NCBI GenBank assembly: GCA_964006375.1
Contig: OZ023267.1
Coordinates: forward strand, 87,425,406-87,489,405
Length of the DNA stretch: 64,000 nt
Origin: Tillus elongatus
Taxonomy: Eukaryota; Arthropoda; Insecta; Coleoptera; Cleridae
Reading direction: 5' to 3'
In this document: one piece after another, positions 53,790-64,000 of the stretch
Layout: every line of letters begins with the position of its first letter
Numbering within the stretch: the first letter of the stretch is position 1
The notes under the pieces: generated by a model
The model's input: the letters and a program-made list of their open reading frames with translations, nothing else
Database searches by the model: none
Told to the model about the DNA's origin: nothing
Program-made: the position numbers and the translations under genes

Positions 53790-53985
53790 GAGCCGAGTAA
53801 AATGACACCCTACATATAGGGTGTGGACCAAAAATTAAAAAGTTGGGTTTGCGCAAGAGCATATATTGTTCTTGGATTCTAGTCATCGAGCCGAGTAAAA
53901 TAACACCTCACACACATAGGGTCTAAACTAAAAACTAGAAAGTTGTGTTTGCGCCTGCGCCAACCGCCATATTTACTTACGATAC
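53790..53985. repeat. 98-bp tandem duplication
   Basis: AGCCGAGTAAAAT occurs at 53,791 and 53,889, with similar downstream sequence (GTTTGCGC motif) in both. Confidence 0.75.
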
Positions 53986-54161
53986 TCTCTGCAAAAGTCA
54001 AAATGGCAGAGCCTCTTATTTTGACAGGTAGCGTCAACTGTCGTTTAAAATTTTAAATTTTTTAAATTTTCGCGCCAACAGCCGCCATCTTGGATTATGT
54101 AATCTCAGTCTAAAGCTTACGTTATACTTAATACAGCCGTTATATTTGTTACGTCACCCGC

Positions 54162-56741
54162 ATGCTCAGTAGCGGGAGGCGGTTCCAGAACCCCCCATCT
54201 CTACCTACTGATAAGTACGTAACAAGCAACAAACAAGTCAATCCAAATATAGATACAGGCAATAAAACAACACAAAATACATTTAAAAGAAGAAAAGACA
54301 TACTTTGGTTGAAACACTCTCTCAGGGCTGCGACTAAATTCATCTGTTGCATTTACCGGTCACCTTCTGACCACTTTGTCCAGCTCTTCGACTACCTTTC
54401 TGAAGAAACCGTCCATCTAGTTTCTGAATATCCTTCCTCCGAGGTCACTATTCTTGGTGACTTCAATGTACATAATAAGGAATGGTTAGGATCTTCAAAA
54501 ACCGATCCACAATGGAGAGCAGCGGAGGCCTTTACAGTCAGCAATTCTTTGGCCAATATGGTTCAGCAACCTACTTACTTTCCTCGCATCCCAACACACA
54601 GCACAAATCCCTTGGATCTCCTTGTTACTACAAAACCTGAATGCTATAAGACATCAGTCACCGCCCCCCTTGCTCGCTCAGACCATGGCGTGGTCACTGA
54701 TTCCTGCGCAATCCAACCCGAGGTCACACAATCATCGCACTCACGTATCGTTTGGCACTACAACTCCGCGAACTGGAACGAAATGCGGTATTACTTTTCC
54801 TCATTTCCATGGGCGTCTGTCTGCTTCTCTCATCCTGACCCATCTGATATTTCGTCACCGAAATTATCCAAGCTGGCATGGAATTATTTATTCCACGTGC
54901 ACAGAACACCTCTGCAGCCACTCAAAAGCAATGGTTCTCTAAATCATGTGACAAGGCCGGACTTGAAAAGGTCAAAGCTCACAAAACGCTTCTACGCAAT
55001 CCCAGTCGAGAAAACCGTCAAGCATTTAACGACGCAAGAAACCGCTATGCCCGCATTCTTTCTGAGGCAAAAAACTCGTTTAATATCCACATCAAAAACA
55101 AAGTCCCCTCAAACTCCAAGGGCAGCAAACCCTTCTGGATTCTTGCTAAATCTATTGAGAATAATAAGAGCAGGTTCCCACCCCTTGTTTCAGGAGAAGA
55201 AATTGTTTCTACCGCCCTGGGCAAGGCTGAACTTTTTGCCCCCATGTTCGCCGACAATTCTACTCTCAACCCACCTCCAAATGTTCAACCACCAACAATT
55301 CCAATGTCGCGAATAAAATGACGGATATCATTTCCAAACTAAAAAGCTACGAAATATGCTCTCTTCTCTTAATACCATGAAAGCCTCTCGCCTTGAAGAA
55401 ATCCTACTCTTCCCACTGTTCTCAAAAAATGCGCAGCAGAACTTGCTCCTCTCCTGACTCGTCTGTTTCAGACATCCTACAATACAAGCATATTCTCTAG
55501 TAACTGGAAAACTGCTCGAGTACAACCCGTCCCCAAGAAAGGATCCAAAGCGCTTTCCTTTGTCACCCATTCTTGCCACAAGTCTATGGAACTACACGGT
55601 GAATCCGAGATTGTCGCTCTAGACATATCCGAAGCATTCGACCAGGTCTGGCATGCAGCGCTGCCTAATAAACTTTCGGCCTATTGCCTACCACCAAAAC
55701 TCTGTACCTGGACAGCAAATTTCCTCTCCAGCCGGAGCATTTATGTTGTCGTGGATGACTATTCCTCTAAACTGTATCCAATTAATGCAGGAGTCAGTTC
55801 AGCTTTAACCCCTACCTTGTTTATTATCCACATCAATGACCTCCTCTCTAGCACATATAACCCAACTCACAGTTACGCAAACGACAGCACACTCCACTCC
55901 AATATACAATATTATAAGCCTGTCTCTTTAGCCCAATTAGATGAGGATCGCACACTCATGGAGGGTTCTGTCTCTGTGGATCTCCAAAAAATATTGGACT
56001 GGGGAAGTAAAAATCTTGTACACTTAAACTCCATCAAATCGCAGTCTTGCCTTCTATCTCATAAGAGATACACCAGCCCTAGGCCCATCACAATGAACAA
56101 CCAAGTTATTCAAAGTAATGAGTCCTTTTCACTTGTTGGAGTTTATGTGGATCGAAATCTAAATTGGCACCAACATGTCACATCAATTGCGGAAGAGGCT
56201 GCTAAGGAATTAAGTTTTCTCTTCCGGGCTGGCAAATACTTTTCACCAGCTAATCTATATACCTTATATACTTCACAAATAAGACCAAACCTTGAATACT
56301 GCTCCCACATCTAGGGTGCCGCTGCCGATTCTACGCTCGCTATCTTGGACTCAATTCCGAAGAGAGCTATACGTCTCATCGGTGACCCTACCCTTACCCA
56401 AAGGCAGCCATCCCTTGCCCACCGATGTGCCGTCGGTGACCTCTATTTTTTACAGAGATCTGCACGAGCATTGCTCGGAGGAGCTTTCTTCCATAGTTCC
56501 TCCACCTGCTGCCCCAACAGATCTACCAGGGGAACAGAGCGAATGCACCATTTTACTGTCCAGGTCTCCAGACATAGAACATCTTGTTGTGCCCGCTCTT
56601 TTGTTCCGAGGACTTCCAAGCTGTGGAATTCCTTGCCGGCACACGTTTTCCCTTCTCCTGCGAACCTCCAAACCTTCAAGTCCAGAATTAACAAGTTGCC
56701 CCTTTCCTCCTTGTCGACACCCACGGTATGATAGTATTTAG
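54162..56741 (+). pseudogene. jockey-like LINE ORF2 (endonuclease and RT), broken
   Basis: Endonuclease landmarks start near 54,340: FICCIYRSPS, then VTILGDFNVHNKEWLGSS, and LARSDHGVV near 54,690. Sequence from about 54,880 in another frame carries the linker (KSCDKAGLEKVKAHKTLLRN and FWILAKSIE). RT is open at 55,586-56,314: IVALDISEAFDQVWHAALPN, VDDYSSKLYPINAGVSS, then SYANDSTLHS where the catalytic YADD has become YAND. A TAG at 56,312-56,314 replaces the usual Trp codon. The C-terminal tail follows in other frames, ending with LWNSLPAHVFPSPANLQTFKSR at about 56,720. Frameshifts near 54,870 and 55,320 and a shortened RT start near 55,400-55,585 make it dead. Jockey-group assignment is from the overall pattern. 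Confidence 0.88.
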
Positions 56742-57176
56742 GCTGTGTGCCCTCGTGGTGTGTTGTTGAATTTAAAAAAAACTTTAAGAAGCTGCTTTAA
56801 TCGCGTTTACCAATCAGACATAAAATACAGTGTCCTCCGTAGCAAAAATTTTTTAGCCCCTCTGTTTAATAAATGTTCAGGCATTTGTTTTAACTTACTT
56901 CACAGTCTGCTATATGGATTTAAACCCAAATGATTCACACCCAATTGCATTCTGACTAGTCTATGCTATGGTGTGCTAAAGTCACCTTTTTCCTGGTATT
57001 ATAAGAATGTAATTTAAAATAAAAGAGTTGATGGCAGCTTCTGGTATAACCCAAAGCTTAGCCATCTTGAAACTATATCATTTGAATAGGTCTCAGCCAT
57101 AGATCCATATTTTCAGAAAAAAATTCAATTCAGATGGAAGTACGAAGACTTTTAACTAACGGGTTCGTGAACAACC

Positions 57177-57266
<90 letters not shown>

Positions 57267-57415
57267 GCGTGTGTGTGTGTGTGTTTATGTATCCGAGCGA
57301 TAACTTTAAAAATACTCAACTGATTTAAACGAAACTTCGCGCATTCCATTATTTCGTTACAACCGCGGACGAGTTGGTCAATCAGCTATAACAGACATAT
57401 TTTCCCAAAACAATA
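56742..57415. other. LINE 3' UTR, then filler with (TA)n
   Basis: The LINE appears to end with an A-rich tail near 56,770-56,780. A (TA)n array at 57,179-57,262 is followed by a short (GT)n. Nothing else is recognised. Confidence 0.6.
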
Positions 57416-57417
57416 TA

Positions 57418-60400
57418 AGGTAAATGTACCAAAAGCTGACACTCTAGGCAAAATTTGCATTGTTCTAATTGTTTGTATAGTAAAATAACAGAATCATAGT
57501 TGGCGCTGTTATTTATTGAAAGTAATATGGTATTTAGTGTAGTTTGCTGCTCTGAATGGCAAAAACCATTTGTTTAAAAAAAATTAAATACTATTTTTAT
57601 TTTAAGTTGGGGCTCATTAAGCTGACATGGTGTTCCAAAAGCTAACACTACATCGTACTAAAAGCTGACTACAAAATAAACACATACCATAGGCTTTCTT
57701 AGTGTAATTTATTAATAGAAAACATGTATAAAATTAATTATTTAGTCAAACAAATGTGTTTTATAAACATCCATCTCCACTTTAAACATTCCTCTGCTGT
57801 TGACAACTTGTAGAGCCTGAACCATTTTCTTAATATCTTGTGGTGCACACCATATAGCATCTTCAGTTTTAGGCCTTTTCCACAATTGTTCTCCACTCTT
57901 CTCCATTAGACTGATAAATGCCCTATCCTTCTTAAGTTTTTTCACCACACCTGGATAATAGGCATGTACATATTCCACTATTATATGATCACCTACACTT
58001 AACTGAGGAAAATCGAGAACATCTTCATAACTGCGTGTGGATGATTCCGATTCAATGTTGCAAGGTATTCTTGATTCTTTGTGATTTTTATATCACTTTT
58101 TGAGATTGCTGTCATACGTTTGTTATTTTTTATATTCAGATTTTTTTCTCGTTTTCGCTTCCTTTCTTTTTTTTTCCTTTTCAACCTTATATTTTTCTTT
58201 TCCTTTTTTATATAATATTATTTACAGTTTTAAGAAGTCACAACACTGGGTACTTTTTCTTTTACGCGCCGTTTGCTTTTATTACTTCCAGGTGTTTGGG
58301 GCCAGAAAAGGCACTTTTTAAATGGAGATGGGACATTTAAATTTGCATTGAGCGTTTCTGGAGATTTTGGCATTTATTTGTTGTTCTTGTCTACTTGAGT
58401 ATATTTATTGATATCTAAATGAGACTGTGCTATTTTGGAATTAGCTTCAGAGTTCTTACTTTCATTGGTCATATTTTCCATTGCCGTTTTTTCATTTTCA
58501 TTATATTGCAATTCTGATGTCTTATTTAGTGACAAAGTGATGTCAGACAAAACAATTATCTTCTTGGCATTATCTGAATCGACATATTCATTCTTGCTGT
58601 GAAGTTTAGCTTCTACACTTTCATTGTCTTTGTACTGACAAAGGACTTCTTCAATGCGCCCAGCTTCCAGAATTAAATTTTCATCCGTAATAGTATCATC
58701 TAATATGTCCAAACGACTTGCAGAACCAGTTTCAACTACTTTTATTTGTTGGTGTACTTAAACATTTATAGAAGTCCTTTTCCACAAATCAAACAACGAA
58801 GTGTCTTCCACATTTCCATTCCACACATCGGATGATTTACTTTTAAATGTAGCAAGCTTCTCCTATCTGGCTCTCTAGAAAATTCCTGTATAGTTTCAGC
58901 TCGGTATCAGTATGTACATGATCCTTGGGTGTTTGTTTCTGTTGCTTGTCTTACAAAACAAGCATAATTAATTGCATCTTCGTTTAGTGGAGTCTTCTGA
59001 ACACATTTATTACTATATCTGGGTTAATGGTTTCATCGATAAAAGTTTTTGAAGAGGTGCAAAATCTTCTCGCCTGAGTTTATCATTGCAATGTGTTAGA
59101 TCGCCAGTCTTTAATACTTTTTCCCCAAGCTGCCTTAAGGGGATGAAAAACTTCAACATCCATTGTTTGCAAAATGTGTGTGCTGTTCGGGTATGGGGCT
59201 ACCAATTCAACTTTTTTTTCCGTACAAAAGTTGCTCAAGGGCAGAGTCCATCTACATAAAATATAATTGGAAATTTAATATTGTTTTCTAACACCCATGG
59301 GTAAAATACGTTAGTCATGTATTCGTAGAATGTTTTTCCGGTCATACATCCACGTTCAGATTTTCCAATCGAGAAACCGGTAGGTAGTTTGTTTGCGATA
59401 TGTACCGGAATCCGCTCATATTTAAATATTGCCATGGATGGAGCAAATGTCCAGCTGCATTTCCTATAAATAATTAAAAAATGTTACAGTAAAGTACTTA
59501 CTAACAATACAGGGCACATGTGTACTCACCCGTTACGAGGGTTGTAACGCATTCCTTTTCACCATTTGATATAAAATTATATACAGTCTCAGTTCCTTTG
59601 TTCTTTGTTAACTAAAACTTTATCACCCTTTGGGTTAATAAAAAAAAGGCCGTTATATCGGCGTTAAACACTCTTGTTGGATCATTAGCTGCATCAAGCA
59701 GATCTTTTTCCTGAAAATACAATTTTAGTTCTTAGAACCAAGATCTGATTTTTGCTTCTGTGACTAAGCTCGGCAACTGGTTAAATTTTGTGATATACGT
59801 TCACTGATTTCTTTGTGTCTATTTATAAATAGCTGATACCAATGCCTCCCCGGGTTGTTGTTGGTCAGTCTATTATTGGGCCGCCGTAGTTTTTTCATAA
59901 TTAAATTGAGACTTTCCAACAATTGTGTTTTGGTAACTGGAAACCCCATTTTTGCTAAATGAAGCATCCAAATCACCAAAGCATTTTCTTCATTAATTGT
60001 TAAAACTGTAGGAGCACCAATTTTTTTATCTTCTGGGTATTTTTCTATTTTTTATAGTATAGCGTCACTCTCGGACCGCCATGCTTTTCAGCAGCAGTCG
60101 ATACAGGCATTCCTGCCTTCATATCCTTGAAATCATTTTGCATGGCCTCTTTATTGTACTGCAAAATTTTTGTTGGTGACATTTTGAAAACTGTAAAAAT
60201 TAATTCAGGTTAAGGGACATTTATAATTACATAATGGCCGCAAATCTGACATATGCGTCAGCCTTAAGGAACTTTCCTGTATTGTGTTCCCAATCCTGAC
60301 ACTAAAAATTTATCAAGAAATTGACTTTCGGTTTTATATGATACCTGAGACTGTTACGATGTATGCTAGTCAAAAAATTCACTTATAAGTGTATATATTT

Positions 60401-60688
60401 TTATAATGAGCTTACCTGACACAGGTTTATCCTTAACTAAAATTTTAAGAGCTAAAAAAACAGAGATAGAAATGAACTACTCAGTCAGTCGCCCTACATT
60501 TTAGAAGGAACTGTCAACTGATGCGCAGAGTATAAAATCCACGCATCTGCGTCGTTTGAAAGCAGAAGTGCCACAGAGTACATAAAAACCTTAAAAATTA
60601 ATGTAGGTATTACAGAAACCTTATTATATGCAAACAAACTGCAAAGTGTCAGCTTTTAGGTCGGTGTCAGCCTTTGGTACACTTACCT
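57418..60688 (-). mobile_element. pogo-type DNA transposon with TIRs and TA duplication
   Basis: The left end reads AGGTAAATGTACCAAAAGCT at 57,418, and the right end (reverse complement, from 60,688) reads AGGTAAGTGTACCAAAGGCT, so the TIRs match with few differences over about 25 bases. TA flanks both sides (57,416-57,417 and 60,689-60,690), the target duplication used by Tc1/mariner/pogo elements. It contains a broken pogo/jerky-like transposase. Length 3.27 kb. Confidence 0.88.
57742..60182 (-). pseudogene. pogo-type DDE transposase, broken
   Basis: It starts at 60,182 (MSPTKILQYNKEAMQND), an HTH-psq-like N terminus, with a stop near 60,055. The CENP-B-type HTH follows at 59,979-59,764 (IWMLHLAKMGFPVTKTQLLES, then NPGRHWYQLFINRHKEISER). 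The DDE domain is at about 59,640-59,090: ERIPVHIANKLPTGFSIGKS, then IIFYVDG with the second Asp. A TGA comes soon after, and the third acidic region (VEVFHPLKAAWGKS, preceded by Asp) follows in another frame. An acidic region (58,712-58,374) and a C-terminal segment (57,978-57,742, WKRPKTEDAIWC) complete it. The frame is broken at several points, so it is inactive, but the full domain order is present. Confidence 0.85.
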
Positions 60689-60690
60689 TA

Positions 60691-62169
60691 CAAAAATATT
60701 TTTGAATACGCTATGTTTTTGAAGGTATTAAAGCACTGAAGTAAATAAACCTCTGTTGTGAATCTTAAGTGATTTGGTTCACAAAATTTTGAGTTTTTCC
60801 CAAAAAAATAAAATCTGAAAGACATGAATCGAAACAACTTAAGTGGTTAAAGTATGATGCCAGACAAAGACAGAGTAGTCACACGCCACGCGTAGATTGA
60901 TACATATACCACAGGCATACATCATAAGGCTGCGATAACCAAACAAAATAACCCACATTTAGGCGGGATCGCCACATCTTAATGTGCAACGAACGTTCAC
61001 ACCTGAACTGTGGCGATTCCACCCTAATGACCGCCTTCGGGTATATTCGGTTACGAGGATTTGGACAATGTTCAAAAATATATCCAGTTTGAAGTGAGAG
61101 GGGAAAATAGGGAAGTTTTATATCCGATACTTGAAATAGAAACCAGATGGTATAGTGGGTTTGGTTTATTTATTATGCTTTGACAATTCTGTTTTGGAGG
61201 TTAAGTAGTAAATGATTGTCATTGAAACAGATATGAAAATATGTATGATATGCTTTTAAAATTGAAAACCAAAGAATAATAACGTATTTTTTATTTATCA
61301 TGGTTTAACAGTTATGTTTTGAGGTTAAATAGTAAATGGTTGTATATGTCTCTAAAATTGAATATCAAAGAATTGGAATATTAACGTTAATATTGTTCAA
61401 GTAGGTAAGTCATTTTAATAATGAATTAACTTTTTGACTTGTATAAATTCAGGGAAGGAACATTTTGTTTCTTTTCACCTGCTGTGTCAAATAACTTTTA
61501 TAATGAATTAACTTTTTGACTTGTATGAATTCAGGGTGGGAACATTTTGTTTGTTTTCACCTGCTGTATCAAAAACATTTATAATGAATCGCAGAAGAAA
61601 TCAGTTCACCATAAAGGATTTTTATATAAAATGACGCTCACAGAAAATAACACAAGTTATAGAAAGCAAACAATTTAGCAGATATTTTTTATTGTTAGCA
61701 TTAATAAATTTTTATTAAAAAATCCACTAACAGAATTAATTTAAAAAAAATTGTTGTTGCAAAAACCGGTTCGATTAGGTTGAGTAAAACGAAATCATCC
61801 AGGCGATTAACAAGAAAAAATACCAGCCACGTTTATAATTTGGCAGATATATATTCTACACGTTAATTAATTTTTTTTCTGGAATGCTTTTGTAACTTTA
61901 ATGAAATTTATAATACAAATTTCTTTTAAAGAGACTTACAGTACCTGAATTTTAATTTTATAGCATCATAGAACATTGAGTTTTGGGCAATCAAAGTTTT
62001 TTCCTAAAAGGATCTTGAACACAAGATTTGAATTTCTTTTTATGATAACAGAAAAAGAGAAATTCTTTAAATAATATTGTATTAGGACCTTTAAACCCGA
62101 CCTTCGACGTCTGTTTAAATTAAAAGTATTACTTTTAGTAATATGGCGTACTCATAGTGTAAAATTCTC
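60691..62169. other. no gene; contains an 80-bp tandem duplication
   Basis: 61,418-61,580 holds two roughly 80-bp units beginning ATAATGAATTAACTTTTTGA. The rest is A/T-rich with no supported ORF. Confidence 0.55.
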
Positions 62170-62848
62170 ATGAAAATTCACTATTATAACGCACTTACTG
62201 CGGCCCTAAATTTTTATATATCCGAAAATCACAAAGCTATGATAACCAAATTATTTGATACGCAGGTTTCTATTATAACACATATATTATATATGCCAAA
62301 ATTCAGATCTCTAAGTTGAAAGAAAAATATTTATAAGCATTTGATGAAAAAACTTTTGGTCCGACTGAGGACAGAGGAGGGCACACAACATTAGGTGTGT
62401 TAACCAAAATCAATTAAATCTAAGAGACAAAGAATATATTTTCTTTGCGCAAAACGATCAAAGTATCACAAAAATACTTGGAAAACTTTATAGTTTTTTT
62501 TACGAACATGTCTAAGTGACTATTTACAGCGTCAAAATTGGTGATTTTTAAACAAAGATTCTGAAACTGGATGAGTGTAAATGTTGCACAAAATGACTTT
62601 AACAAGGTATTAATGTTTCAAATCCAACTCTTGTTCATTTGATTAAAATATTTGTAGAAAATTTATTTTAAAAGTGTCTTGCTAAGATGTTTTGGCAGTA
62701 GCTTGAATTATGGAGTTTGTGTTACATAGTTTCCTAAAAAAATCAATTTTTAAGATCTCTCTTTACTGAATTAAATGTTAGGCGAACAATTTAAGCAGTA
62801 CGAAAAGTTCGGATGTACCAAGTACCTTATGGTAGTGAATTTTCATAC
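62170..62848. mobile_element. MITE-like element with short TIRs
   Basis: The left end ATGAAAATTCACTATTATAA (62,171) and right end (reverse complement ATGAAAATTCACTACCATAA, ending near 62,847) are inverted repeats of about 20 bases with two differences. There is no transposase inside. The same end motif occurs near 18,741 and 38,320. Confidence 0.55.
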
Positions 62849-62872
62849 ACTTTTTGTTTATACAATGGCAAA

Positions 62873-63080
<208 letters not shown>

Positions 63081-63372
63081 TATGCATTAAAATTATACAG
63101 TGAATCTTACATAAAAGTCACAACCTTGTGGCTGCAATTCATGCGATTTGGTTAAAATATTCAACTGAAACATATAAAATGAAACTTTAAATTGACAGAC
63201 GTAGTATACTTAGCATTTCTAACCAACCGCGTTATTACAGAACGGCAACTGCCGTGTAAAAATTGCTATGTAACGCCACCTAACATTGGTGCAGAAGACC
63301 CAACGTCACTCTAAACGATTTTACGGAATTCTGAAGTGGACACTATTTATTTCTGTTAATTAACATTGCAAG

Positions 63373-63373
<1 letters not shown>

Positions 63374-63412
<39 letters not shown>

Positions 63413-63733
63413 GTTTCTTTAAGGTCGGCCTATTTCCGCGACTACGGCCACCGACGCCAGGAAGCAGTTCACCTCACTATCCTGAAAATTTTGCCGAACC
63501 CCTGCCTTTCTGTAAGGAGGGTAGGGATCTTTAACTTGCCCAGCACCGCATGGATACCCCCCCTCCGAAGAGCGGAACGTACAGATATTCAACTTGCTCA
63601 AATACAATGCCAGAATCTCGGTTGATGTTAATTTTACAGTTTGTACTAAAAAAGTTATAGGAGTACGCTGGGATCGAACATAGTACCCTTCGGTTTAGAG
63701 GCACACGTTCTTACCCCTGTACCACCGAAGTTC
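63374..63733 (-). mobile_element. complete tRNA-headed SINE with (AC)n tail and 14-bp TSD
   Basis: TTAACATTGCAAGT flanks both ends (63,360-63,373 and 63,734-63,747). The element, on the minus strand, has the tRNA-like head near 63,733, the family body, and a 3' tail of (AC)n seen as (GT)n at 63,374-63,410. Confidence 0.9.
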
Positions 63734-63809
63734 TTAACATTGCAAGTAATCTATATAATATAATGAATGCAGCGCTCCTAGTACCCATATCCAAGGTCCG
63801 TTTGTATTT

Positions 63810-63963
<154 letters not shown>

Positions 63964-64000
63964 CCGCGACAACTCAAAAAATACTAATTTAAACGAAGCT

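Noticed and set aside
57134..57349. Short ORFs around the (TA)n(GT)n at 57.2 kb
   Set aside because: They are mainly microsatellite translation with short random flanks.

Overview
This is AT-rich eukaryotic DNA made almost entirely of mobile and virus-like elements. I recognise no host single-copy gene, rRNA gene or free-standing tRNA gene. The element types (insect-style Polinton/adintovirus-like relics, Ty3/gypsy, I-like and jockey-like LINEs, a pogo-type transposon, a tRNA-headed SINE) and many long (TA)n microsatellites suggest an invertebrate animal, probably an arthropod; the species cannot be told from the sequence.

Layout. 1-3.8 kb: one end of a Polinton relic (P0) with two unrecognised overlapping genes, a KilA-N gene, and integrase and packaging-ATPase fragments. 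4.2-9 kb: a broken Ty3/gypsy element (gag, protease, RT, RNase H, integrase). 10.9-17.4 kb: a complete but internally deleted LTR element on the minus strand, with 1.4-kb LTRs and a gag-integrase fusion ORF. 17.5-22.8 kb: a MITE, a (TA)n fold-back and an I-like LINE. 23.05-30.0 kb: a second copy of the 7.95-10.8 plus 17.5-21.5 kb sequence; it lacks the LTR element and so shows the site before insertion. 30.0-34.1 kb: the virion-gene block of a second Polinton (P1): capsid, minor capsid, adenain-like protease, pX-like protein, and a divergent packaging ATPase. 34.2-39.6 kb: SINEs, microsatellites and undefined repeats. 39.7-53.2 kb: a third Polinton (P2) carrying a giant inverted duplication (4.26-kb and 4.31-kb arms around a 1.4-kb spacer) inside its ATPase gene, with nested fold-back palindromes at both junctions. 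54.2-56.8 kb: a jockey-like LINE. 57.4-60.7 kb: a pogo-type transposon with TIRs and a TA duplication. 62.2-64 kb: a MITE, a (TTTA)n array, a SINE with a 14-bp target duplication, and (TA)n.

How the parts relate. Together the Polinton copies give one ancestral order: KilA-N forward; integrase, an uncharacterised protein and ATPase backward; then PLA2/pX, protease, minor capsid and major capsid forward. ATPase and virion genes diverge from a short intergenic region. All copies are damaged, but P1 keeps open frames for pX, protease and minor capsid, while only P2 keeps the phospholipase A2 domain. The strongest unexplained signals are the in-frame palindromic modules of the KilA-N genes, whose stems differ by paired changes, and the nested inverted duplication of P2.
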